Below are positions 34,853 to 43,564 of a stretch of DNA of 64,000 bases, one piece after another. The translations under genes were made by a program, and so were the position numbers. The notes under the pieces were generated by a model that made no database searches, had not been told where the DNA came from, and saw nothing but the letters and a program-made list of their open reading frames with translations. Source of the DNA: an uncultured Clostridia bacterium (GTDB lineage Bacteria > Bacillota > Clostridia > UBA1381); assembly GCA_934462945.1 (NCBI GenBank), contig CAKSJF010000001.1:1-64000 (forward strand), written 5' to 3'. Position 1 is the stretch's first letter, and each line of letters opens with the position of its first letter.

Positions 34853-36427
34853 TTGAAAAGAGCAAGACCAAAAAAATCTGTGTTTCAGAAAAAAATGCCT
34901 GAAACAGAGATTCAGACGGATCGGGAAGAAACGGCTGCGGAAGATTTAGAGGAAACGAAAAGTCTGGATTTGCAGGGAATTGACCAAGGACAGGAAACTG
35001 CAAGCTTTGAAATACCGCATGCGGCAGAGACAGAACAATCGGAAGAACAGGAGACAGAGCTGTCAGAAGCGGAGGATACACAAAAGCCAGAGGAAGAACA
35101 CCGGGTAACACTGGAGGAAAAGCTGGAACAAAAGCAGGCACAGAAAAAGAAAAAGCACAGACAAAAGCTTTTGATTTTAGCGGCAAGCCTGGCAACACTG
35201 CTTTTAACCTTTGTAGTTGTAATGGGAATGAGCGGATTTTTCCAGGACAGCTCTGCTGATGACGAGGAAATCACAGAGGAGCAGGTTGAGCCGGTGGATA
35301 AATCGACCGGAAAAATCAATATTCTGATTCTGGGTGTGGATAAGGATGGATTAAGAACCGATACAATGATCGTTGCAAGCTATGATTTGGATGCGGAAAA
35401 GGTGAATTTGCTGTCCATTCCGCGTGATACGAGAATGTATGTCGGGAGCAGATATCAGAAAATTAATGCCGCTCATGCAATCACGCAAAGCGGAAAAATT
35501 AAAGGACCGCAGGGGTCAATTGAGGCGGTTACACGCTTAACGGCAATCCCAATTAATTACTATGTGGAGTTTAGCTTTGACGCGTTTAAAAAGGCAATTG
35601 ACGCTCTGGGCGGAATTGATTTTTATGTTCCGCGCGATATGAATTATGAAGATCCTGTGCAGGATTTGTACATTCATTTAAAAGAGGGTCAGCAGCATTT
35701 AGATGGCGATAAGGCAGAGCAGTTAGTACGTTTCCGCCGGTATCCGGAGGGGGATATTGCCCGTGTCCGGATGCAGCAGGAATTTTTAAAGGCAGTTGCG
35801 GAGCAAAAGTTAAACAGCAGCATTATCACAAAGCTGCCGGATCTGTTCACTGTTTTAAAGGATGAAATTGATACAAATTTCACACTTTTGGATATGACCA
35901 AATATGGTGCAAATCTGATGGATTTAAAGGCAGAAAATGTGACCATGTATCAGCTCCCGGGTGCATTCGGCGGTGCAGAATATGATGCGTCCTATTGGAT
36001 TGCCGACATGCCGGAGGTGAGAACACTGGTGCAGGATGTGTTTGGTTATGACGCAGAAAAAGCGACCAACGGCCCTCCGGGAACAAAAGGTGAGGAGACA
36101 AAGACCAAGGCGACTGCAAAAGCAACCAGCAAGGCTACCAGTCAGCCGGAAAAGACGAAAACTCCGTCAAAAACCGCAAAGCCGAGCAATACACCGGAAA
36201 GCACGCATCATACAAAAGAAACCGTAAAGCCGAGCCATAGCGCAACGCCGGCAGCAAGCCACAAGGCAACGCAAACTCCAACCGAAGCTCCGGCAAAAAC
36301 CGCCGAGCCAACCAAAGCGCCGACACCAAAGCCGACTGAAACCCCGGCAAAAACGGAAGAACCAGAGAAAACACCCCGTCCGGCACGTCCGACTGCAAAG
36401 CCGACCCAAGCGCCGGAGGAGGAATAA
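34853..36427 (+). CDS. LCP (LytR-CpsA-Psr) family wall-polymer transferase 1
   Basis: 524 residues. A long cytosolic acidic, Glu/Gln-rich region (about 1-95), one transmembrane helix (about 103-125), the extracellular LCP domain (about 145-390, with LILGVDKDGLRTDTM and NLLSIPRDTRMYV), then a Lys/Thr/Pro/Ala-rich low-complexity tail to the end. LCP enzymes attach teichoic acid-like or capsular polymers from undecaprenyl phosphate to peptidoglycan. The start is a TTG at 34853 after GAGGG, supported by the matching N-terminus MKRAR of the next gene. The tail could span the wall or bind anionic polymer. Confidence 0.9.
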   Translation: MKRARPKKSVFQKKMPETEIQTDREETAAEDLEETKSLDLQGIDQGQETASFEIPHAAETEQSEEQETELSEAEDTQKPEEEHRVTLEEKLEQKQAQKKKKHRQKLLILAASLATLLLTFVVVMGMSGFFQDSSADDEEITEEQVEPVDKSTGKINILILGVDKDGLRTDTMIVASYDLDAEKVNLLSIPRDTRMYVGSRYQKINAAHAITQSGKIKGPQGSIEAVTRLTAIPINYYVEFSFDAFKKAIDALGGIDFYVPRDMNYEDPVQDLYIHLKEGQQHLDGDKAEQLVRFRRYPEGDIARVRMQQEFLKAVAEQKLNSSIITKLPDLFTVLKDEIDTNFTLLDMTKYGANLMDLKAENVTMYQLPGAFGGAEYDASYWIADMPEVRTLVQDVFGYDAEKATNGPPGTKGEETKTKATAKATSKATSQPEKTKTPSKTAKPSNTPESTHHTKETVKPSHSATPAASHKATQTPTEAPAKTAEPTKAPTPKPTETPAKTEEPEKTPRPARPTAKPTQAPEEE

Positions 36428-36439
36428 AGAGGAGATTAT

Positions 36440-37762
36440 ATGAAACGAGCAAGATCGAAGAAACGGTCATCCGATAAGGTGATTCCGATTCATGCAAATG
36501 TGAAAAAAGCAAAGAAACCGAAGAAAAAGAGAAAGGCATGGAAAAAGATCGCAGCAGTGCTGGTGATTGTTGTGGCAGTCATCTTTATTGGTTTGGGATT
36601 TCAATTTGGAGGAGATAATGCGCTCCTGCCGGTTGATACCTCAACCGGAAAAATGAACGTGCTTTTGATGGGCGTAGATAAAGAGGGACTTCGGACGGAT
36701 GCGGTGATGCTTGCATCCTATGATTTTGACACCGAGTCAGTCAAGCTTTTATCCCTGCCGCGTGATACGAAATTCTATGTCACTAATAAAAAGAAATACC
36801 GGAAACTGACCGAAATTCATGCGCTTAGCAACGGTAAGGGCGATATTGTAGGACCACTTGGAACAATTGAGGCTGTGACCGCGATCACCTCCATTCCGAT
36901 TCATTATTATGTGGAATTCAGCTTTGACGCGATTGACCATATCATGGATATTTTAGGTCCGGTCACGTTTGACGTTCCGGATATTGAGGGAAACGGTCAG
37001 GGTATGAACTATGACGACCCGGCACAGGATCTGCATATCCATCTAAAACCGGGGGTACAGGAGCTATCCGGTAACCAGGTGCAGCAATTCCTGCGCTACC
37101 GCAAGAGCAATAAGGGAACGGTTGACGGCAGTGACATCAGCCGTGTAGGACGTCAGCAGGAATTTGTCAAGGCATTGATTGATCAAAAGGTCAATATGGC
37201 TTTAATTATTAAAGCCGGTGACATTTTCTCTGAAATCAAAAAGGAGATTAAAACGAATTTCTCCGGCGGCGAGGTGGCGCGCTATGCAACCCATCTTCTA
37301 AAGCTTGATCCGCAGAATATCCAAACCTTCCAGCTGCCGGGCGCAGATAAGCATGAAAAAGCTTGGTATTTTGTCTGTGATTTAGATGAGGCAAAGACGC
37401 TGATTGAAACTGAATTTGGTTATGATGCGTCTGGAATCACCAATAAGGTGGAAATTACCGGAAAAGCCGTTAATCCAAAGGCAGTAAAAAAAGCAGAAAA
37501 AACAGAAGATACAAGTGAGCCGACTGAAAAGGCAACCGCAAAGCCGTCGAAAACACAATCGCCGCAGGATACAGAAGAGCCGGCGGCAACGAAAAAACCT
37601 GCCAAGACCGAAACACCGGAAAAGACGGCAAAGCCGGCAGAGGAGGAAACGCCGAAGCCGACCAAAAAGGCAACACCCGAGCCGACAGAAGAACCGGCGG
37701 CGGATGATGAACCGGAAATCGACAGCGAGCCGGATGATGATGTCATTGTGATTGACGAATAA
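36440..37762 (+). CDS. LCP (LytR-CpsA-Psr) family wall-polymer transferase 2
   Basis: 440 residues. A short, very basic cytosolic N-terminus (about 1-32), a transmembrane helix (about 34-55), the LCP domain (about 70-335, LLMGVDKEGLRTDAV and LLSLPRDTKFYV) and a Lys/Pro/Thr/Glu tail that turns strongly acidic at the end. Paralogue of the gene before it, 12 bases upstream, with AGAGGAG as ribosome site. Tandem LCP genes are common in Gram-positives and often overlap in function. Confidence 0.9.
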   Translation: MKRARSKKRSSDKVIPIHANVKKAKKPKKKRKAWKKIAAVLVIVVAVIFIGLGFQFGGDNALLPVDTSTGKMNVLLMGVDKEGLRTDAVMLASYDFDTESVKLLSLPRDTKFYVTNKKKYRKLTEIHALSNGKGDIVGPLGTIEAVTAITSIPIHYYVEFSFDAIDHIMDILGPVTFDVPDIEGNGQGMNYDDPAQDLHIHLKPGVQELSGNQVQQFLRYRKSNKGTVDGSDISRVGRQQEFVKALIDQKVNMALIIKAGDIFSEIKKEIKTNFSGGEVARYATHLLKLDPQNIQTFQLPGADKHEKAWYFVCDLDEAKTLIETEFGYDASGITNKVEITGKAVNPKAVKKAEKTEDTSEPTEKATAKPSKTQSPQDTEEPAATKKPAKTETPEKTAKPAEEETPKPTKKATPEPTEEPAADDEPEIDSEPDDDVIVIDE

Positions 37763-37785
37763 AGATTTTTGAACCAATGGGTGTA

Positions 37786-37830
37786 CAAAGCATTTTTTGT
37801 GATGCTTTGAACCTCCTTTTTGTTAGGAGG
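37786..37830 (+). promoter_or_regulatory. Two consecutive hairpins before the DtxR-like gene; second buries the ribosome site
   Basis: The first hairpin pairs CAAAGCAT (37786-37793) with ATGCTTTG (37802-37809). The second pairs CCTCCT (37812-37817) with the ribosome site AGGAGG (37825-37830) across a 7-base loop. Translation of the regulator gene would need this stem to open. I found no promoter between the LCP stop and these hairpins. Confidence 0.6.
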
Positions 37831-37837
37831 AATGAAT

Positions 37838-38260
37838 GTGAAAAGCTTATCAGCAGTACAAAACGATCATTTAGAGGCAATCTACCGTTTGACCAGTCTG
37901 ACTGAATATGTGCGTCTGACCGATCTTGCCCGGACGCTCTCTCTTTCCAAACCGAGTGTTTACCGGGCTGTGAATGCGCTGAAAAAGGATGGCTATGTAA
38001 AGCATGAGCCATACGGTGCAATCGGTCTGACCGAGGAGGGAAAGAAACTGGGCGGCAGCATTTATGAGAGAAAACGCGTGGTAAAGCGATTTTTAAACGA
38101 GGTTTTAAAACTGCCGGAAACAACAGCAGAACAGGAGGCATCCCAGCTTTTAGCGGTCATGAGCGAGGAAGTATATGCCAGCATGGAACGCTATTTCCTT
38201 TTGCGGAAATCGGAAAATAAACGGTTTCTGTCGGGGGAGCTGATCGGCACATTAAGATAG
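37838..38260 (+). CDS. DtxR/MntR-family regulator lacking usual metal ligands
   Basis: 140 residues. An N-terminal winged helix (about 1-62, LTDLARTLSLSKPSVYRAVNAL) is followed by a short helical dimer domain of the DtxR/MntR type. By hand alignment to MntR the early Asp and Glu (in DHLEAIY) are kept, but the ligands equivalent to H77, E99, E102 and H103 are Lys, Ser, Leu and Ala. It may therefore sense something else or bind DNA constitutively. The GTG at 37838 is seven bases after AGGAGG; the ATG at 37832 is only one base away and less likely. Confidence 0.75.
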   Translation: MKSLSAVQNDHLEAIYRLTSLTEYVRLTDLARTLSLSKPSVYRAVNALKKDGYVKHEPYGAIGLTEEGKKLGGSIYERKRVVKRFLNEVLKLPETTAEQEASQLLAVMSEEVYASMERYFLLRKSENKRFLSGELIGTLR

Positions 38261-38310
38261 GGGATGTCAAAAAAAGCACAGACTGTTCGGCACTCTTTTT
38301 TTACATCCCC
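38260..38310. repeat. Palindromic repeat family B, copy 2; bidirectional terminator
   Basis: A 51-base imperfect palindrome GGGGATGTC-A7-GCACAGA ... T7-ACATCCCC. It starts in the stop codon of the DtxR-like gene and ends five bases before the stop of the convergent beta-helix gene, so it terminates both. Confidence 0.8.
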
Positions 38311-38315
38311 TCCGG

Positions 38316-39857
38316 TTAAAGAATTTGATTATTTACAAAAAGAACATCTCCGCGATCGTGCAGTTCCAGTGGAATGCTGCTTTCAAAGCAGTTGTTCAGA
38401 ATTTTGATACCGGTATGGTAATAGGGTGCTTTGGGTGTCGGTGTGAACCCCTCCGGAATCACACGGATATTTGCCCGTTCGCCCAAAAACTGACAATTTG
38501 CTATTGTCAGATCGCGGATCGGATCTGATTCAAACCAATAATTAGCATCCCCGGTTAAAAGAATGGGGAGGGATAACTGACACTGATCAACAACAACCTT
38601 TTCTCTTGATTGCAGGCGCAGGTGTGAATTTGCCTTTCCAAAGCGTGTGTTGCGGATTTCAATTTCTGCGTTGGTGGAAAGATTTTCGATCAGGTCGCCG
38701 GGGGCGAATACTCCGGCGCGGTCTAATGTGAGCGCTATATGCCATCTGTCGGAAATTTTCCGGTCAATGATACGATAACGTCCATGCTCCTCCATGGATG
38801 TTCCGCGCAAGACGGCAATTTCATCTCCAATTCCGAAAATATCAGAATCTGCCGGGAAGATATGGCTTTGCTTTGCACGGACTGCATAGACGGTGTTACA
38901 TTCTGTGCGCTCCACCTGATAAAAATTGGAATGGATATTTAAAGCGTCATCTATTGTCCCCTCAAAAATACTGTCCGAAATGCTGATCTTTCCCTTGCAG
39001 GAAACAAAATGAATCCCGTCTGCGGCATTTGTGATGATCCCGTGGGAAAGCTGATCATAAGTAAGGCGTATATTCCGGAGCGTGATATTTCTTGTATATA
39101 AGGCGAGAAACCCCATACCGCCGCCGTTTAAAATCCGATAATTTTGAATCTCTATATTTTCCGAATGAAACATAGCGACGCTGGATAAGCTGCGATGTTC
39201 GTGCCCGATCACAATGGTGTGATTTTCATTCCAATGCTCCGGAAAATCTCCGCAAAAAATGAAATCCTCTCCCTCTTGGCGGACGCGCACATGCAAAATA
39301 TCAGACGCGGGGGGTGTTTCTTGCTCTACAATTTCCTCTCCGAGATAGACTACGGCCAAGCCTGCTCCCTCACGGGTATCCTTTTCAAATGCCTGAATAA
39401 AAATTGTTCCGTCAGTATGAATCGATGTGTTTTCCCAGGTTTTAGAATAGGGAATAAAGTATCCGTTTTCTGCGCGGCATGGAAATTTCTCTTTTGCATG
39501 CGCCCGGATTTCTCTGCCGCTGCGGCTGATGATATCAAGCTCGGTATAGAGGGAACGGTCGTATTCTACCGTTACATTTTTGATGGTGATATTGCTGCAA
39601 TTGTCTATGATAAACGGCTGAATTTTTCCGTGCATTGTGATGATTGCTCCGCCAAAATCCAGAGTCACATCATGTAGATTCTTTAAGTAAAAGGCACAGG
39701 GGAGCTGATTGATTTTTCCTGTATCACCGGTTACAGCAAGATATTTTTTTTCAGTGACCGGAATTGTCTGATCTAATGTAATATTGCGTTTTTCCGGATC
39801 AAACTGATATACAGTATGATTTTGAAAATTTGTTTTAGTAGAAAATAGTTGATTCAT
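38316..39857 (-). CDS. Right-handed parallel beta-helix protein, GH110-like
   Basis: 513 residues with many short repeats of the kind N-I-T-I-x-N-x-x-V, typical of parallel beta-helices. The segments TNAADGIHFVSC and EGTIDDALNIHSNF carry paired acidic residues placed as in alpha-1,3-galactosidases of family GH110, which cleave galactose from blood-group B and related glycans. I judge that a reasonable but unproven match; other beta-helix carbohydrate enzymes remain possible. No signal peptide is visible. It begins one base after the stop of the interrupted glycosidase-like gene, so both would be translated from one message. Confidence 0.72.
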   Translation of the reverse strand: MNQLFSTKTNFQNHTVYQFDPEKRNITLDQTIPVTEKKYLAVTGDTGKINQLPCAFYLKNLHDVTLDFGGAIITMHGKIQPFIIDNCSNITIKNVTVEYDRSLYTELDIISRSGREIRAHAKEKFPCRAENGYFIPYSKTWENTSIHTDGTIFIQAFEKDTREGAGLAVVYLGEEIVEQETPPASDILHVRVRQEGEDFIFCGDFPEHWNENHTIVIGHEHRSLSSVAMFHSENIEIQNYRILNGGGMGFLALYTRNITLRNIRLTYDQLSHGIITNAADGIHFVSCKGKISISDSIFEGTIDDALNIHSNFYQVERTECNTVYAVRAKQSHIFPADSDIFGIGDEIAVLRGTSMEEHGRYRIIDRKISDRWHIALTLDRAGVFAPGDLIENLSTNAEIEIRNTRFGKANSHLRLQSREKVVVDQCQLSLPILLTGDANYWFESDPIRDLTIANCQFLGERANIRVIPEGFTPTPKAPYYHTGIKILNNCFESSIPLELHDRGDVLFVNNQIL

Positions 39858-39858
39858 T

Positions 39859-41817
39859 TTATTGATTCCTTTCTAACGTTATTAACGCTGTTCCAAGCGT
39901 GGGCAGTTCGTCAAGCAGAAAAGCAGTGTAACCGTCTGCATTCTTTTTCCCGCGGATGGTTTCAGTTTTTAGAATACTGCTGCCGCAGGAGATCGTTGCA
40001 CAGATTGTTTCTGCATCTGTTTTGATCGACAGCTCAACATTTTTTGCAGACTCTGTTGCAAAATTTGCGGCAAAATACGCATTTCCTCTGACCCAAACCG
40101 ACACGCGGTGAAAAGAGGAAACATATGCAGGGAGCGTATTTTTGGAAAGCCACCGGAGTGTGTTTTTTGTATGAATGTTTCTGGGCAGACTAAAGCACCA
40201 TTGGAAAGGAGAAATCCCATCCACAGCAATTCTTCCGCCGAGTTTGTTTTCAAAAATACCGGCGCTCATACCCCGAACATGTTCTGAAAGGTCACGGTTT
40301 TCTGCGGTATATTCTGCTTTTTCGTCTGTTTTTTCAATTGTATAAGTCTCCCGGATGCTCCAGACAAAGCCTTGGCGGATATTTCTTCTGTGTCTGCCGG
40401 GCATATTCAGCGGATGCTCCAATTCCTGTTCTAAGGTGTCTTTCGTAAAGACCCCAGTGGTCTGAAAGCCGGTATATTCGCCAAAGCCGCGGTTATTTAA
40501 AACATCCAGAGCGTTTGCATCGAGCAAAACACCTTTTGAAAGACATTCCATCAATGCTTTCTCCGGAATATGCAAAGCCGTATTCTGATCCATGAAAAAT
40601 ACCTGCATATGCTCCGGGTCACAGGCATACGGTATTCCGATCAGGTGTAAATCCTGTGCCTGCGGCAGGGACTGAAAAAAATTCCACTTTTGTTCAGCCG
40701 GATAGGCAGCGCTTGTCTGATCCCACCAAAAACCTGCGCCGGAGAGCGGCTGCGTTCCAAAGGCAGAGGTCAGAAGTGTGCTATAAGAACGGGCGTTTTC
40801 AGCCATTTCAAAGAATTTCTCATGCTCTTCTCCGATCATTTCCTCCTTGGAGAGTACGTTATATGCCGTTCCGGTACAGCCTGCCGCCTGATAAATAAAG
40901 GATTCAAACACAGTAAAGGACGGAGATTTTTTCAGGCTTTGATAAGGAAAATTCTCAATTTCCGATTCAATCCTGTTTGCAAATGCCGGGAGATCGCGAA
41001 TCTGCATAGAAATGCGGTTTGCTTTATCCAGCACGTCTGTGATGTGAAAATCGGTGTAGACACCGCCGCCGGGACGCCAGTAGATTTCAGGCGTTTCTTT
41101 TGCAGCAAGCATTTCTGCCCAATGCGCACAGTCCAGTCCGTCTGTTCCTGACATGTGCGTCATAGCGCCCAGGGTGATTTTTGGGTCAATTTCGTGCACA
41201 GCAGTCTCCACATGATGATAAACCTCGCCGATTCTCTGTGCGTTATATTGAATCCATGCCGTGCGCAGTTTTGTCCGGGTTTCGGTATCCGTACTATTGA
41301 ATTGTTCATAAAGCTGTTTACGCGTAAGAATCTTAAATTCAGGATACTGCTTGAAAAAACGCTTGACACATCAATCACAGGCACAGGCAAGAGAGCTGAT
41401 ATCATCATCAATATAGATCACATCCGGATGCAGCCGGGCATAAATCCGGTATTGCTCCTGATAATACTGTATATTTTTCTTGCTTGACGGACAAAGTTTT
41501 CCGTCAATCCTGTCTCCCTCCATTGTAACATAAGGTTTGAATGCTCTCATATCGGGATCAACATCCTCGGAAAAGAATCCAATCGTTGTTAAAACATTGA
41601 TTCCGGCAAGCATCTGCTTTGATTTCACCATATCCAGGTAAGGTTTTAATATATTTGCCTGTTTCTGATGATAGGAAAGCGACTTCACAGAATGTGTAAA
41701 CTGTGAAAAAAAGAAAACCTCATCAAATGCCTTTTGGTAACAGTCAAGATTTTTTTCAAGATCTTCAACATTGGCAGAGTTGATTCTCAATGCTGATGTA
41801 TATCTGGTATGCATCAT
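39859..41817 (-). pseudogene. Glycosidase-like gene interrupted by one in-frame TGA
   Basis: A continuous 653-codon frame broken only by TGA at 41371-41373. The first part gives 148 residues (MMHTRYTSALRINS ... VIYIDDDISSLACACD); after the TGA the same frame continues with CVKRFFKQYPEFKIL and runs without another stop to 39859. The YIDDD segment and the paired cysteines (CxCDxC) followed by a basic-aromatic stretch recall uncharacterised alpha-amylase/beta-galactosidase-like TIM-barrel proteins; the C-terminal third looks like a beta-sandwich. AGGAGGTGGT precedes the ATG at 41817 (or 41814). Either a recent nonsense mutation, perhaps CGA to TGA, a sequence error, or recoding. The divergent AraC gene suggests sugar-controlled expression. 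Confidence 0.8.
41371..41373 (-). other. In-frame TGA within the glycosidase-like gene
   Basis: Reads GAT-TGA-TGT in frame, i.e. D-stop-C within a Cys-rich motif. Many neighbouring genes end in TGA (carB, addB, addA, feoB's upstream partner), so TGA is a normal stop here. I see no convincing bacterial SECIS-type hairpin directly 3' of it. Confidence 0.85.
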
Positions 41818-41859
41818 ACCACCTCCTCATGCTTAGTTTAGCATGCTTCAGTCCTTTAG

Positions 41860-41886
41860 TAAATATAAAATACTTGCTTATATTTA
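41860..41886. promoter_or_regulatory. Inverted repeat in the divergent AraC/glycosidase promoter region
   Basis: TAAATATAA (41860-41868) and TTATATTTA (41878-41886) with a 9-base spacer, midway between the two divergent starts. A candidate operator for the adjacent AraC regulator. A second small repeat, CATGCT/AGCATG (41828-41845), lies next to the ribosome site of the minus-strand gene. Confidence 0.45.
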
Positions 41887-41894
41887 TAAAATTA

Positions 41895-41923
41895 TTGCTT
41901 TATTGATGATTTTGTGATAAAAT
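41895..41923 (+). promoter_or_regulatory. Candidate promoter of the AraC regulator
   Basis: TTGCTT at 41895-41900, 17-bp spacer, TAAAAT at 41918-41923. Confidence 0.55.
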
Positions 41924-41955
41924 GATCGCAAGAATCGAAAAAAGGAGAAGCTGTC

Positions 41956-42756
41956 ATGGATATTGGCTTTTTAAACTATGCTGAGCATTGTTCGGAGGAT
42001 ATTTATTTTCTGCATTATGGAATCAAGCAGTGCAAGCCTGCGGAATTGTGTCCTCCAATGATCCGGAACATGTATTATCTGCATTATGTGATTAAGGGAG
42101 AGGGAACATTTTCTGATGGAATAAAAACATATCCGATCCGAAAGGGGGATTTGTTTGCGATCTATCCGGATGATGTGGTGTCCTATTGGGCAGATTCTGA
42201 AAATCCTTGGTATTTTTGCTGGATTGGCTTTGATGGAATAAAATCGGCGGAGTATTATCATAAAATCGGAATCAGCCGTGAACAGCCGGTGCGCCGGGTG
42301 GATGGAAGAAAATTTTTTCATACGGTAATGCAATGCTATTTGTATACAAAAAATCATACCGAGGTTTCCCAACTAAGACTGACGGGTTATTTATATGAGG
42401 CATTGGCTGATTTGGAAGGCGAGCCGGAAATGAAGATTACTTCGCATCGTGCAGTTTCTACGGCAATTCAGTATATGCGTTACCAATACGATCAGAAAAT
42501 TTTTGCATCCGATGCGGCACGCTATGTCAATCTTGAATACAGCTATTTTTACCGTCTTTTCAAAAAAGAAACCGGAATCACCCCGGAGCGTTACCTCATC
42601 AATATCCGGATAGAGGCGGCGAAAAAGTTGATTCAAAAGGGTGTTCCCTTTAAAGAAATTCCGCAGATGATCGGGATTGGAAACGTATATCAGTTTTCCA
42701 AATGGTTTCAAAAGTATGCTGGCATGCTCCCGTCGGAATATCGAAAAATAAAATAA
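41956..42756 (+). CDS. AraC family transcriptional regulator
   Basis: 266 residues. An N-terminal cupin-like sensor (about 20-150, HYVIKGEGTFSDG and RKGDLFAIYPDD) precedes two helix-turn-helix motifs in the last 100 residues (ASDAARYVNLEYSYFYRLFKKETGITPERYL, shown here only in part as ARYVNLEYSYFYRLF, and IGNVYQFSKWFQKYAGMLPS). This is the sugar-responding type that usually activates an adjacent glycosidase operon, here the divergent genes at 38316-41817. AGGAGAAGCTGTC precedes the ATG. Confidence 0.9.
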   Translation: MDIGFLNYAEHCSEDIYFLHYGIKQCKPAELCPPMIRNMYYLHYVIKGEGTFSDGIKTYPIRKGDLFAIYPDDVVSYWADSENPWYFCWIGFDGIKSAEYYHKIGISREQPVRRVDGRKFFHTVMQCYLYTKNHTEVSQLRLTGYLYEALADLEGEPEMKITSHRAVSTAIQYMRYQYDQKIFASDAARYVNLEYSYFYRLFKKETGITPERYLINIRIEAAKKLIQKGVPFKEIPQMIGIGNVYQFSKWFQKYAGMLPSEYRKIK

Positions 42757-42820
42757 TTTTTATTTTCTAATCTTTCTTTAATCTTTCACCGCTACAATAT
42801 AGGTAAAGGAGTTGAGAAAG

Positions 42821-43552
42821 ATGGCAATTGAAGTATTTAACCGATACGAACACAAGTACCTCTTAGACCGGAAATCATTTTTAAAAGCGCAGGAGATTAT
42901 GTCGTTCCACATGAAATCCGATCCCTATAATATCAATGGCAAGCCATACACCATTGCAAATATCTATTATGACACATCGGACGATTATCTGATCCGAAGT
43001 TCTTTAGAAAAACCGGCATACAAAGAAAAGCTCCGGCTTCGCGCCTATGGCGTGCCGGGGATGGATACCAAGGTGTTTTTAGAGATCAAGAAAAAATATA
43101 ATGGGATTGTGAACAAAAGGCGGAGCGTATTAAAGCTTTCCGAAGCATACCGGTTTACCGAAACCGGCATCCTGCCAAGGTATCAGGATTACATGAATCC
43201 CCAGGTATTATCGGAGCTTTCCTATTTTCTGAAATTTTATCAGCCAGTTCCAAAGCTATACCTTGCCTATGACCGGATTGCATATTTTGAGGAGGGAAAC
43301 CCGGATCTCCGGATTTCCTTTGATCAAAACATCCGTTCCCGGCGGTTTGGTGTGGCGCTGGAGCTGGGAGATTACGGCGAGCCGCTGTTTGATCAGAATA
43401 CCTATTTGATGGAAATTAAAACGTCCCTTGCAAAGCCGCTCTGGCTCTGTAAAATGTTAGACGAACTGAATCTTTCAAGGGTGAGCATTTCCAAATACGG
43501 AACGGAATATGCGCGGTATGTAAGTGAAAATCAAAGCAGAATGGCAGTGTAG
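42821..43552 (+). CDS. VTC-domain polyphosphate polymerase-like protein
   Basis: 243 residues, all VTC domain. Tunnel-lining basic and acidic residues are visible in RYEHKYLL, KLRLRAYG, FLEIKKKYNG, NKRR, YDRIAY and LMEIKTS, the pattern of the triphosphate-tunnel fold. In yeast Vtc4 this fold makes polyphosphate from ATP; bacterial stand-alone forms are annotated as polyphosphate polymerases but little tested. The ATG at 42821 is nine bases after AAGGAG. First gene of a cluster with DUF4956 and CotH. A TACAAT at 42793-42798 may be its -10. Confidence 0.85.
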   Translation: MAIEVFNRYEHKYLLDRKSFLKAQEIMSFHMKSDPYNINGKPYTIANIYYDTSDDYLIRSSLEKPAYKEKLRLRAYGVPGMDTKVFLEIKKKYNGIVNKRRSVLKLSEAYRFTETGILPRYQDYMNPQVLSELSYFLKFYQPVPKLYLAYDRIAYFEEGNPDLRISFDQNIRSRRFGVALELGDYGEPLFDQNTYLMEIKTSLAKPLWLCKMLDELNLSRVSISKYGTEYARYVSENQSRMAV

Positions 43553-43564
43553 GAGGAATGGAAA

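Noticed and set aside
36080..36420. Tandem nucleotide repeats resembling a CRISPR or minisatellite
   Set aside because: The repetition comes from Lys/Pro/Thr codons in the LCP protein tail (also 37500-37750 and 45530-45780); unit length and sequence vary and no spacers exist.
41371..41373. Selenocysteine at the in-frame TGA
   Set aside because: The Cys-rich context is suggestive, but I found no good hairpin directly downstream and no selenocysteine genes are in the window; kept only as an alternative to a nonsense mutation.
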